Shown piece after piece: positions 32,648-44,479 of a stretch of DNA of 64,000 nucleotides. Both the position numbers and the translations under genes were made by a program. Source of the DNA: Dryas octopetala. Lineage: Eukaryota > Streptophyta > Magnoliopsida > Rosales > Rosaceae. Below the pieces are notes generated by a model. The model had not been told where the DNA came from. It was given only the letters and a program-made list of their open reading frames with translations, and made no database searches. Positions within the stretch are counted from its first letter, which is position 1. Each line of letters opens with the position of its first letter. The DNA lies in assembly GCA_963921425.1 (NCBI GenBank), contig OY992839.1:18026910-18090909 (forward strand), read 5' to 3'.

Positions 32648-35214
32648 TCAGACCCATGGGAAATGCAGCTTCTTCTTTGTGAAATCACAAGGATGCCTTA
32701 GTGCATTCTTCTTCCTTGTTGGTGTCTTTTTCTTGGATGGAGACTTGTATCTTTTCTGACCAATTGGCTGGGATGAAGACTGCCCTGCAGGTTGACTTGA
32801 AGACTGCACAATAGGTTGAGGTGATGACCTACCAATAGTTTGAGAAGATGATCCACCTTGAGGCTGGGAAGATGAGCCACTAATTGCTTGAAATCTTGCA
32901 CTGGGAGGTCTGACCTGAAAGACATAAGTGGTGTTGATTATATGGACTTGAAACCAATGGCAGAATGGTGCATATATGGACCTATCTTTAGTGTTCTTTT
33001 AGTCAAGATATAATAAAAAATACATGCATTGAAGTAGAAAAGGACATACAACCTGAGTTGGTTGAGATGTTGTGACATCATCTTGCTGGGTCTGCTGCTG
33101 TTTCAGCCTACCACAACTCCTAACATTATGCCCCACTTGCCCACACTTTCCACATTTGGTTTTGAGGTTAAACCTCTTTAACTTATTTCCACTAGTGGGT
33201 GGAGGGGGAGGCTCGTTTTGTGACCTAACCCTCTTCTTCTTTGGCCTGCCAGGTTGCTTGTGGTATATAGGTGGGAGAAGTGGTGCCTTTCCAGTCTTGG
33301 CCCACATATCTTGGCTAGGCATGGGATGAACCATGGGACCATAAGCTTTCATGTAAGCATCCTTGCTGTAACATGGATCCAGATAATCCAAGGCATCCTT
33401 GTGAAGGAAACCAATTGCACTGCAAGCATGCAAACATGGGATCCCTGTGAGATCCCATTTTCTGCAAGTGCAGCTTCTCTTGTCTAAATCGACAACCACT
33501 CTTCTTCCTGCATGCCCATGACAGATGACCTCAAACTCTGCACCCCCTGAAAACTTGGGATGCAGAACAGACCCTCTTTCCTATTATCCTCTACAAGTTG
33601 GAAAATTCTTGGACCAACATTTTTCTTCCATTTTTCACACTTTCCTCTTCTCATTGCCATCAACAGCATGATATACAGTCGTATCCTCTCAAGCATGCTG
33701 ATGATAGGCTTGTCTCTAGCCTCAAGGATTGCCTTGTTGAATGCCTTACAGTAGTTGTTCATAAGGACATCACACTTGCTCCATGTACTAAAATGAGACC
33801 TGCACCAATTCTTTGGATCCCTCTTGCTTAACCAATCCCAAGCATTCTCATCCATCATCAACATTTTTTCCATTTCAGTTTCCCACCAAGAAGTGGTTGT
33901 AGCTCTCGCAATACTTTCCATTTGAAGCTTTAGTCCTAAGCTTCTGTGACCTGCACTCTTAAAGTTATCATATAAATGCTTCCAACAATGCCTATGCTCA
34001 GCCTCTGGAAACAAATGAGCTATAGCATCAATCGGCCCCTTTTGTTTATCAGTCATAAACACATAATTCTTACTATTTTCTATATTCAAGTCCTCTGCCA
34101 ACCACCCAAGAAACCACTTCCAAGTTGAATAATTTTCCACCTCAACTAGGGCATATGCCACTGAATACATTCCATTATTAGCATCAATCCCCACAGCTGT
34201 TAACAACTGGCCAGGGTGAGGGCCTTTGATATGGCACCCATCACAACCAATAAATGGCCTACAACCTTCAAGCCATCCTTTTTTCAACCCACCAAGGCAT
34301 ATGTATATTCTCTCAAACCTTAATCTCTCACCCTCATTGTTGCTTTTTACTTTGATAGTTGTATTCTCATTAGTTCTCTGCAACTCTTCACAATAATCCC
34401 ATAAAGAAGCATACTGATGCTTGTAGGTCCCTTCCAAAACCTCAACAGCTTTTTGCTTAGCTCTATATATTACAGATTTCGATGCATTCACCTTAAATTC
34501 TGATACCACTGTCTCCTTGAAATCCCCTAAAGACCACATTGGATTTCTAGCAAGCTTGTCTGCATACTTTTTTGCTAGCCAGTTGGCATCTACATGTTTG
34601 TTTTCAGTCACCCTTGCACAAAAATTATGTTCTGGTTCATAAGTCTTCACATAGATCTCCATGCTCCCATTGACAGCTGATGCATACAACTTCCAAGGAC
34701 AAGCTTCTTCACACTTACATTGTACCTTGTATGAATCATTGATCACAAACCTAATGGGATAACCATTGACTATTGAATACATCCTTATTGCCTCTCTGCA
34801 TACTTTTATGTTTGGAAATCGAGTGGTCTTCAAAGGGCTACAGTGAAACACTGGGTTAAGCATGTCACTAGGTCTAAAATCAATGAACTTGGGCAAAGGT
34901 CTTGCTCTCCTCATCTTGTGTTCATCATCATCACTTGAAGAGTTCTCAGGACTCTTAAACTCATCCATTTCATAATCAGTGTCCTCATCATCTTCAAAAG
35001 CAGCATTAGGATCGATGTCATTAGTTGTGTGATCAACATGAACCTCAAATAACTTATCATCATCCTTCAATAAAGTCAAATCATCATCACTGATTTCATA
35101 TGAAGGATCACAAAATGTTGGGTCATCCTCCTCATCACCTTCATCTAAATCATCATTTTGTTCACCCCTATTTTGTTCACCATCACTAGTTTGCACATCA
35201 TCTGCCAATTGCAT
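32648..35214 (-). CDS. MuDR-type MULE transposase, two exons, one apparent frameshift
   Basis: Exon 1 is 33053-35214 and exon 2 is 32648-32914, with donor CAG|GTTGTATG and acceptor TTTCAG|GTC in phase 0. The order from the N-terminus is: acidic region (1-100), MuDR DNA-binding region (about 130-200), and MULE catalytic domain with D325 in FIGCDGCHIKG and D389 in VFMTDKQKG, then HRHCWKH at 408. A SWIM zinc finger (CTCRKWDLTGIPCLHA) and a CCHC knuckle (CGKCGQVGHNVRSC) follow in the next frame, and exon 2 gives a Ser/Gln-rich then Lys-rich tail ending FPWV. Near 33560 one base appears to be missing, so the first frame ends at 33484 just before the SWIM region while the correct frame continues. 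The protein cuts and joins MULE ends in the nucleus. Apart from the frameshift I see no stop. Confidence 0.9.
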
Positions 35215-36120
35215 TTAAACAATAATTACATAAGATTAAATCCATAAATTAAACCATATTTTGCAGTAAATTAAACCATATGTGCAGTAAATTACTCCAA
35301 ATATTGTGAGAAAATGCTTCGTAAGGTAGGCCCTTCAAGAATTAGTGCATCCATCCACAAACAATTACTCCAAATATTGGCTACAACTTAATGACCAAAA
35401 AATTAAAACTTTTTCTCAATACTGAAGTGCATATACAAAAATGTTTAATTTTTTTTCTCTATTTATTTTGGCAGAACGTATAGAATTACAGTTGCATATA
35501 CTGAGAAAATAACGAAAACCTATGCTTCAAACTCGCCAAACTCAGCATCCTTCAATGGACTCTCTGTCATTCCCTCCTTCAATGGTAAATTTTATATTGT
35601 CACAATTTGTCACAATGCACACAAGGACAAAAAAAAATGCACTAACCCGTAACCCTTTGAAACACACAGTAAATTCACAAGCTGCTAGTGAATATTTTAT
35701 CATTTTTGGGTTTTTGTGGGTTTGGTACAGCCAATAAATCTCCATCAATGGATCCAAACAACCTATACCCAGCCATTAAACAACCCAAATTGATGGACCA
35801 CTACAGTATTATATTCATAACTTCCTCGATTTGGACAAATCGCACATGAATTACAAGCCACAAAAGGTTAAAAGATGGGGTCCACTTACTGTATAAAGAA
35901 ACCTCTGTCTCGTCCTCTCCAAGCAGAGTCATTGCACCTTTGTAGGATTCTTCCTCTAGAATACAAAGCCTTTGATTCAAGAATCTTCTCAGTGGAGGAT
36001 TGAAAATTCAGCCTCTCTCTCCCTTCACTACTTTTAGAAACCCTTTTGACTTTTTGCTGTTGGTTTTTATTTCTTTTTCACTTATGGGTTTTGATTTCTT
36101 TTTATTTAAGTTTCTTTAAT
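35215..36120. other. Non-coding 5' arm of the MULE with the transposase promoter region
   Basis: About 0.9 kb between the transposase start codon and the right TIR has no supported coding sequence. It must hold the 5' UTR; part of the promoter probably lies in the TIR, as in other Mutator elements. Confidence 0.5.
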
Positions 36121-36364
36121 CAAGCCACATGTGCTACCCAGTGCCCCACGTGGAAGAGAAGTGATTCAGAACGGCAATGGGTACAAAAAACCTAAATTGC
36201 CCCTGCCAAGTCAGCATTTTTTACGGACTTATTGACAGAAGTGACGGAACAAGGTAAAACGGGACACGGGTGTAAGTTACAGGTGGTAAAGTGGGACAAA
36301 AATACTTCCAGGTGGTAAGATGGGAATGAAATACAATTTCGGGTGGCAAATCGATAAATAAGCC
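36121..36364 (-). repeat. Right TIR of the MULE (244 bp)
   Basis: Reverse complement of 31194-31437; it ends CGATAAATAAGCC at 36364 next to the 9-bp duplication. Confidence 0.93.
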
Positions 36365-37267
36365 TAAATAAAATATGCAATAATCCGTGTGTATATATAA
36401 AAACAAGAAACTAGTTTCCTTTCTAACATCCAACAACTCATAAAGACAAATGTGTAAAACTATGTTTTAAAACTTATTTATGATGGCATTTGAAACTCAT
36501 AATTTAACACTTTTGATAAATCCCAAATTTATTTCAAAATGTTAAGTACGAAATGATGGATGAAATTTCATAAACTCTATAGAAAAACCAAAAATCTATT
36601 CAACTTCAAATTCTCAATAAAAATTTACATATCTAAAATAGATAACGAATTTCATAAATCATTTAAAGAAATAAGAGTCCACTCACAGAAATAGCCCTTT
36701 CGATCCTCCACCGGATCGTCCCGAGTCACGGTTGTCTCGCCTTACTTAGGGTTGTCCGGGAGCTAAAGACGATACCCGCAAAGTGTTCGATCACGAGCCC
36801 AAAATAATATTTTCGTCACTCAAGTCGCATCCACCTCAAGGAAACCCACTTAAAACCTTGAAAATTGATGCTGAAATCTGGCCGGAAATTGGAGGATGAG
36901 GTCGGCGGTTTTGAGGTGGTTCTTGAGTTGTTTCCACGACCCAGAGGGCTGCTCAGCGCAAGAGGAGGGCCGGGCTGAGCTGGTCGGCCAAAGGGGAAGG
37001 TCGCCGGAATGGCCGGCGGTGTGAGCTGAAGTGATGACTGGGTGCAGGGGTTGGGTGCGTACAGAGAAAGGGAAGAGAGAGAAAACATAGGGAAAGAGAG
37101 AAAGTATGCTCGGGGGAGGTGGTCGGCGCCTGGGGGGTGTGCTCGTCGAAGGCAGAGGTCGACAAGGGTGGGTGGTGGTTGTTGGGTTGTGGGCGCAGGG
37201 GTGGTTACGGGGAAGAGATGGCCGAGAGTGAGAGAGAGTGCGGGAGAAAAAAATGGAGAGAAAATTC

Positions 37268-37299
37268 AGAGAGAGAGAGAGAGAGTGTGTGTGTGTGTG
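37268..37299. repeat. (AG)9(TG)7 microsatellite in the 3' LTR
   Basis: A compound dinucleotide run, allelic in position to the longer run at 42015-42096 in the 5' LTR of the same element. Confidence 0.9.
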
Positions 37300-37898
37300 A
37301 GTTATAGAGAGAGATAGAGATGTGTGGAAAATTCTAGAGAGGGAAGAATTTTTCTGATTTTATTTTTATTTTATTTTATTTTATTTATTTATTTTTATGT
37401 TTAAAAGTCCCCAAGTCAAAAGTCTAAAATGCCCTTTTTTCTTCAATCGACAGAAATCTTAAACTAAAACTCCGACGAACGTACGATTCGCGTCTACGCG
37501 CTCGTGTGTTCGAAACTTTTCCAACAAGCCCAAACTCGAAGTCAAAAGCCCATTATATAAAAAGTCAAAATTTGGGTCAAACTAGTTTTAAAAAAAAATA
37601 TTTAAGATTTAACCCTAAACCTTTATTTCTTAAGCAAGTTCCCAAAATATTTAAAATACTTTTAAAAAAAAAAAATAGGGGGTCTCACAATTTAAAACGG
37701 AGCATTTTAAACTAAATAAACTTTAAATAATGTAAAAAATTGATTTCGGTGGAAACATCGCATAATTTCTCAAAAACTTCTGAAGGAATTTAGTAAAGTT
37801 TTTCCAAAGTCGTACAACTAAACTTCCTTTAAAGTCTCTTAAGACCAAAGTTAAATAAAAATTCAAATTTCAATTGAAATTTGGGTCGGATCGTTACA

Positions 37899-37912
37899 AC
37901 CTTCCCCCCTTA
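37899..37912 (-). promoter_or_regulatory. Polypurine tract of the LARD-like element
   Basis: Minus strand TAAGGGGGGAAGGT directly precedes the 3' LTR start TGTAACGATCC. A GAGGACGAAATTTTTG stretch just upstream is a common signature before gypsy PPTs. Confidence 0.85.
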
Positions 37913-39762
37913 CAAAAATTTCGTCCTCGAAATTTAGTATATAACATAAAAGTTAAGTGAATCCCGAACTCGTAACTCTTGTCAAGTTGTCTAGCTGATT
38001 CCTCCAATGTACGATCCAACTTTAGATTTGAACAAGGAAAATGTCTCCTTATATGTAGTACCTCGCTTCTTTGGTCCAAACAAAATGGAAGTAAGTTGTC
38101 ACTATGTTGAAATCCAAAAAGTGAGCCACAATCTTCAGTCTCAAAAACATAGTGATGGTGCGCCCCTTTAACGTGTTAGATGGTCCTTTAAAAAAATTTC
38201 AACACTCTACTCAAGGAGTAGGTCTTACGAAAAAATAACGAGTGAGTGTTTTCGTGTCCATCGAAAATCAAGGTGAAAAAAATAAAGATCGTTAATAGCG
38301 CATGATCGCATACTATTCTATCCGTCCATGACAAATACGCTTGAAGTACTAGCTAATTTACTTGTATTGACATGTCAGTCCTTTTCGCTATTAATGGTCA
38401 TAATCCACATAACCCTTCGCCTTATCTGAAGAACAAGAAATTTTGCTCCTAAGTGATTAGTCTATGTAGTCCATCATGGGTCTTATCAAGTATTTTTAAG
38501 TATACCACCCACAGGGTGTCGCTAGTGTCAAAATCAACTAGAGTTTAAAACTTTGGATTCTCCAATGTAACAACCACGTGATACTAAGAAGTGTGTACCC
38601 AAAAACAGTCCGAAAGTACATCCAAAAGAGTCATAATCTTTGAGTACAAGGGTGACCTCGTTAACCTCTCTGATGATCACTTGTCGACGTGACTAGATTG
38701 AGTACTGCTACGCTTCCGCTGCGCCACTATGACTGACTTTCTGATCTCTAATTGTATCCAACATAAAATATGATCGCGACTTCAAGTATCGTTAATTACT
38801 ACATCTTGCACACCATTCCTTACGTATCCATGAAAATAAGAAATAAATTCTGATCGTGAACTAAGGGGTCACCCTCCAGCTCCTATCATTTCCTTAGCAA
38901 TGTGTGATGTATTCAGGTCTATTTCGACTCCAACTACCCAGACTTCCATCACAAGATACTTATGTCTCCAAAAATGGTCTAGCTCCTCATTACCATCTAT
39001 AAGTCATCATCAATCCATCGAGTAATCACATGCCCCAAGTTAAGAAAGCTAGATTAGTGGAATTACAACAATTTCAAGCTTACTCTTTTAAATAAAAACA
39101 TCACTTCATATGTCATCGCTTTGTGATGTCCTTCCTCTTCTAATATCAACCCTTACTTAAATCCAATACTTGGATCTCTTGTTTTCCATATGTCTACCAC
39201 CTTCTAATTTCTCCTATCATCCCTTTAAGTCACGTCTCTCTCTAGTCAAATTCCTTCATTGTCCTCACTAGACTTCCAAAATAAAAACAATTCATTTATC
39301 CCTTAATCGTTATTATAATATCTTTATCCTAATACACAAGTATCTATCTGTCGCCATCCTTATTGTAAACCATCAAAGTTTAACTAAGCTTCACTGTGTC
39401 ACATCTCCGATACTTAATCTCTAGGGAAATCTATAATTCTAATAACGTTAAATTCCATATAATTCCAACTTGATTTCCTCGAATGGGCTTCAAACAAAGT
39501 ACTGAAACATTTAACAATGCGCTCTCAATTCCGCAGTTACTGATTATCAAAAAGAAATCCTCACGAGTACGACCCAAATTGTAATACAAGCATACCGCAA
39601 ACGTAACACTCACGTTAATCGTATTAAATCTACCCCCATAAACTTACCACAATCTACCTTGAGGTCGGCCACGTCGAGGAGCCATATCCATACTAGCGGA
39701 GGAAAACTTTTTTGTACACTGAAGGATGCACAGGAGGTGCGGAGTCTACAGGAAACTTAAAA

Positions 39763-39780
39763 CCTAATGCTCTGATACCA
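39763..39780 (-). promoter_or_regulatory. Primer binding site of the LARD-like element
   Basis: Minus strand TGGTATCAGAGCATTAGG lies three bases inside the 5' LTR edge and matches a Met-tRNA type primer. Confidence 0.9.
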
Positions 39781-40735
39781 AGTTGACAGGACCGCCCCCG
39801 GATTTCCACCCTGAAACCCGGAGAGGTCCTGTGGGATCCAAAATCAAGGAAAATCCTACCGAAAATTCGGCAGAACCTCCCCTGAAAATGGACTAATCCA
39901 AAAATTTCAAAACCTGTTAAAAACACATCTAAAACGTCAACCACCTCTACCACAACTAAAAAGGGTCTCAGACCCAACAATATAAAATAACCTTATAATT
40001 TAAGTATGGTCATCAGAGCCGCTACCCCTATTTCAGCAAATTTTTCTTTTACAATTAAAGAAAAAGAACTTCCAAAATGGAAGCGAAGCCTACAAGATCC
40101 GGGAACAGAAAATGGATACTATGCCTCGACGTGATTGGCTCGACCTCCACCGAAACTACTACCTGGGGGGAAAAACAATTTAAGACAAACAAGAAAAACT
40201 GTGAGATAGACTCAGTGAGTGGACAGTTAAATGGAAATGAAATCAAAGATTAAATATCTTTTCAGAAAAACCCTTTATAAACACGTTTAACTCTAAGACC
40301 TCACGTCGCTCTTTGAAATTCCCCAGTTTTAAAACCATTTCACAAGTCTATTTCAAAATATCCTTGTAAGCCATGATCATGATTAGAGTATGAGAAAACA
40401 TATGAATATGAAACTATTTCAAATCCTCAGAATGCCCAATGCATAAGAAAACTCGAAAGGTATTTCTCACATAAACTTATATTATGCAATTCTTTTAAAC
40501 AAATCAATTAACTAGAAATCAATCTTTGAAAATAACAAGTTCTCAAACTGAAATCGATACTGTCAATTTATAAATAAATAATTTAAGCTGAAAACTTCTT
40601 TTCAAACCACTCTCAATATACTGAAAATCAATAAAACTGCTCAACTGAAACCATCATACTTAAAAACCTTTGCTGCCATAAACTCATCACTTAAAATACT
40701 TATCAACTGAAAACACACACCAGTCAGTTACCCAT

Positions 40736-40818
40736 AGAATCTGTCATACACGCGCAGAGCCAAGAATCTGTCGTACGCATGCAGAGCCATAAATTCTGTC
40801 TTACGTGCACGCAGAGCC
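40736..40818. repeat. Three 27-28 bp tandem repeats in the 5' LTR
   Basis: Units starting at 40736, 40763 and 40791 share AGAATCTGTC...GCAGAGCC, with a variable CATACACGCGC-like centre. They lie in the LTR portion missing from the 3' copy. Confidence 0.75.
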
Positions 40819-42010
40819 AACCCCCAAAGGGTCAAACATCACGACACACGACCCAAAGCCTATATGTGTGCCGTAATGGGTCCCAAAGACCTATCCAATC
40901 CGATAATCTGAAGGGTACTGAAAAAGTGGTTTGAAACTATTTCCGATAACCAAACAAAATCTCTTTTTCCACCAATAGAAAATATCTTTATAGCTTTCTC
41001 AGAACTTTAAATCCTCAAACCAAAATATATAAACACAACTAGTAAAATAGTACTCAATAAATCACATTCAAATACATAAAACCAATCAAAACGTTTGACC
41101 ATAAATAAAATATGCAATAATCCGTGCGTATATATAAAAACAAGAAACTAGTTTCCTTTCTAACATCCAACAACTCATAAAGACATATGTGTAAAACTAT
41201 GTTTTAAAACTTATTTATGATGGCATTTGAAATTCATAATCTAACACCTTTGATAAATCCCAAATTTATTTCAAAATGTTAAGTACGAAATGATGGATGA
41301 AATTTCATAAACTCTATAGAAAAACCAAAAATCTATTCAACTTCAAATTCTTAATAAAAATTTACATATCTAAAATAGATAACGAATTTCATAAATCATT
41401 TAAAGAAATAATTAAGAGTCCACTCACAGAGATAGCCCTAACTTCGATCCTCCACCGGATCGTTCCGAGTCACGGTCATCTCGCCTTACTTGGGGTTGTC
41501 CGAGAGCTAAAGACGATACTCGCAAAGTGTTCGATCACGAGCCCAAAATAATATTTTCGTCGCTCAAGTCGCATCCACCTCAAGGACAAAAACCCACTTA
41601 AACCCTCAAAAATTGATGCTGAAATCTGGCCGGAAATTGGAGGATGAGGCCGGCGGTTTTGAGGTGGTTCTTGAGTTGTTTCCACGACCCAGGGGGCTGC
41701 TCGGCGCAGGAGGAGGGTCGGGCTGAACTGGTCGGTCAAAGGGGAAGGTCGCCGGAATGGCCGGCGGTGTGAGCTGAAGTGATGACTGGGTGCAGGGGTT
41801 GGGTGCGTACAGAGAAAGGGAAGAGAGAGAAAACACGGGGAAAGATAGAGAGTATGCTCTGGGGAGGTGGTTGGCGCCTGGGGGGGTGCTCGCCGGAGGC
41901 AGAGGCCAGCAAGGGTGGGTGGTGGTTGCTGGGTTGTGGGCGCAGGGGTGGTTGCGGGGAAGAGATGGCTGAGAGTGAGAGAGAGTACGGGAGAAAAAAA
42001 TGGAGAGAAA

Positions 42011-42014
<4 letters not shown>

Positions 42015-42096
<82 letters not shown>
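42015..42096. repeat. (AG)14(TG)27 microsatellite in the 5' LTR
   Basis: A compound dinucleotide run about 50 bp longer than its counterpart at 37268-37299. Confidence 0.95.
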
Positions 42097-42102
<6 letters not shown>

Positions 42103-42699
42103 AGTTATAGAGAGAGATAGAGATGTGTGGAAAATTCTAGAGAGGGAGGAATTTTTCTGATTTTATTTTTATTTTATTTATTTATTTTTATGTTTAAAAG
42201 TCCCCAAGTCAAAAGTCTAAAATGCCTTTTTTCTTCAATCGGCAGAAATCTTAAACTGAAACTCCGACGAACGTACGATTCGCGTCAACGTGCTCGTGTG
42301 TTCGAAACTTTTCCAACAAGCCCAAACTCGAAGTCAAAAGCCCATTATATAAAAAGTCAAAATTTGGGTCAAACTAGTTTTAAAAAAAAAATATTTAAGA
42401 TTTAACCCTAAACCTTTATTTCTTAAACAAGTTCCCAAAATATTTAAAATACTTTTCAAAAAAAAAAAAAAAAACAAGGGGTCTCACAATTTAAAACGGA
42501 GCATTTTAAACTAAATAAACTTTAAATAACGTAAAAAATTGATTTCGGTGGAAACATCGCATAATTTCTCAAAAACTTCTAAAGGAATTTGGTAAAGTTT
42601 TTCCAAAGTCGTACAACTAAACTTCCTTTAAAGCCTCTTAAGACCAAAGTTAAATAAAAATTCAAATTTCAATTGAAATGTGGGTCAGGTCGTTACAAC

Positions 42700-43178
42700 T
42701 GTGGCGTCTCAAGTGTAGAGATCAGTTGTATTATCAAGACTTAACAAATTTCTGCTGACGTGTGTATAATACTTCATAACAGGTATTCGTTATATCGGGC
42801 ACGTTTAGTGAACCACTTATTGGCACCCATGATCTTCTCCTAGTGTCTCTACACCAATAATCTGAGACCGATTATCCTAGACGTTAATCAAAGATAGATC
42901 ATGCTGGCTTCACTGGATTGATATTGTCCAATTATCAATCCTGTAACCAAGAACTGTTTAGACATCATATACTACGAGACATAAGTCTCACTGTCCTAGC
43001 TTCTTTAGGAAATTATTCTCTTAACATGAAATCATTGACCTCTTTTATGCATATACACATATATAAGGATATAGTATGTATATGAAGGATGAAACATAAA
43101 AGACAATTTTGCCCATTGATATTAGAAATATACATAGTACGTTTATTAAAACGATTTGCATAAGTGCATATTCCAACA
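42700..43178 (-). repeat. Solo copia-type LTR, about 479 bp
   Basis: On the minus strand it starts TGTTGGAATATGCACTTATG at 43178 and ends GAGACGCCACA at 42700, immediately beside the outer edge of the 5' gypsy LTR. No internal sequence is attached. A matching target duplication is not evident. Confidence 0.55.
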
Positions 43179-43259
43179 CTTGTGACCTTGGGTTCAAGTC
43201 TCCAAACCTTCTAGAAGAAATGATCATTAAAGTTATAGAGGGCCTAGCCAGGGCATTAC

Positions 43260-44270
43260 ATTGTTAAGTAAGCCCGTGCGTGGAAGTTGCCTATAGCTGA
43301 TCAGGTGGCAGTGGTACGGTTCCTCAATTACGAATTCCTATCTCTGTTTACCGTGACACTCTCACTATAGTAGCTGTTTATTTATTACGGCTAACATCAT
43401 AGTTGTACCATTGTGTATCGACCATCAGGTATGAATGATTTGTTATAAAATTGCATGATTATAATTATATACATGTACAGCCGAGTCATAAACGTTTTTG
43501 TAAAAGATTTCAAATAAAAGGTTTGAAGAACTTGTTTTGATAATTTAAGGATCCAACGTCAGAAATTTATTTCCGCTACGATTTACACTGAACAATGTTT
43601 TGTGGTTTTCAAATCTAGCAGGGTCCCTTGAGGGGAAGCTATGATCGTATGTGATGCTTACCCCCTACATTTGTTTTATTCCTTATTTATTAGATGTTTT
43701 CATAGGTATGAAGCACGGTAAAGAGACGAATTTGGACGAGGGTCAAGCAGAGCAGCATCGTGAGACTTGTCAACTTCCTGAATTCAAATAGTGATGTCAT
43801 TTAATTGTTTTCTCATGTCAAGTACGTTTTAAACGATTTTTCCTCCATTGTTGGAGATGATTTTGAGCTATTTACTTTGATTTTACGTTTGCGTAGCTTT
43901 GAAACATTTATCTTACATTTGCTTTGTATTTCGAATTTATTTAATTCTTCAAGGTTGCAATGAAATACCGTAACCTTAGGGGTTGGATTTATAAAGAAGT
44001 TTTGTTTCTACTTCTCATGTTTCCGCTATTTATTTATTATTTCTGATTCAATCCGTACTAAACAAAAAGGCTTAACTCGTCTTGAGTTTCTTGGGGGATT
44101 AATGTTTGATTTAATGGCATTGATTTATTGGGGCATTCAAGGTGAGTACCTCTGTTGCATACCCGGAGTTCGGAGTGTGATCGATAACATGTGGTTCTGA
44201 TTTTTGTAAATATTAGCAGGTGATGGTACGTACATGAAATTAATTGCTTGAAGGAATATTGATTACTGTA
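43260..44270 (+). repeat. Gypsy LTR fragment related to 16715-18785 and 57868-59667
   Basis: CCTTGAGGGGAAGC, then GTATGTGATGCTTACCCCCTAC (about 43630-43672), is the reverse complement of the same landmark in those LTRs (near 17270 and 58420), so this copy lies in the opposite orientation. Its ends are not defined and no coding sequence adjoins it. Confidence 0.45.
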
Positions 44271-44475
44271 ATGAATGGATGGATTTATAGTTGAATGGAT
44301 TTATGGTTGAATATATGGTTTATACAGGCTCGGTGCGAACGTCCGCACCTGAATAAAATTCATGGTTTATATATGGTTGAATGGATTTATAGTTGAATGG
44401 TTTATATATGGTTGAATGGATTTGTGGTTGAATGGTTTATATATGGTTGAATGGATTTATGATTGAATGGAACAT
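44271..44475. repeat. Minisatellite of GGTTGAATGGATTTAT-type units
   Basis: Repeats combining GGTTTATATATGGTTGAAT and GGATTTATAGTTGAAT recur with a period of about 35 bp. One unit is interrupted near 44328 by CAGGCTCGGTGCGAACG. Confidence 0.75.
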
Positions 44476-44479
44476 TGCA

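Larger units (their letters stand above)
31194..36364 (-). mobile_element. Mutator-like element (MULE), 5,171 bp, TIRs and TSDs intact
   Basis: Terminal inverted repeats of 244 bp begin GGCTTATTTATCGATTTGCC at both ends, with few mismatches. The 9-bp duplication TAAATAAAA lies at 31185-31193 and 36365-36373, the length typical of Mutator. The uninterrupted 5' LTR copy near 41105 shows a single TAAATAAAA. The element carries one transposase gene on the minus strand, with non-coding arms of about 1.2 kb (right of the TIR at the left end) and 0.9 kb. It belongs to the autonomous MuDR-type class, although the transposase has one apparent frameshift. Confidence 0.95.
28271..37898 (-). repeat. 3' LTR of the LARD-like gypsy element, split by two insertions
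   Basis: The pieces 28271-28509, 31175-31193 and 36374-37898 together align with 40852-42697 of the 5' LTR. The outer ~1.07 kb of the LTR is missing at the left edge. The right edge ends GATCGTTACA at 37898, next to a polypurine tract on the minus strand. A solo LTR and a Mutator-like element occupy the gaps. Confidence 0.85.
37899..39783 (-). mobile_element. Internal region of the LARD-like gypsy element (almost no coding)
   Basis: Between a primer binding site (39763-39780) and a polypurine tract (37899-37912) lie only about 1.9 kb. On the minus strand an ATG near 39692 opens MDMAPRRGRPQGR and stops soon after; MAPRRGRP-like starts are typical of gypsy gag proteins of the Del/Tekay type. 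No protease, RT, RNase H or integrase is present. The element would depend on proteins from relatives and fits the description of a large retrotransposon derivative. Confidence 0.75.
39784..42697 (-). repeat. 5' LTR of the LARD-like gypsy element (2,914 bp)
   Basis: The plus-strand edges are TGACAGGACCGCCCCCGG and GGTCGTTACA. From 40852 to 42697 it aligns with the split 3' LTR. It contains the uninterrupted target sites of both the solo LTR (about 41088) and the MULE (about 41105). Confidence 0.9.

Noticed and set aside
41779-42120. ORFs with poly Cys-Val or Val-Cys runs
   Set aside because: They are translations of the (AG)n(TG)n microsatellite and GA-rich flank inside an LTR.
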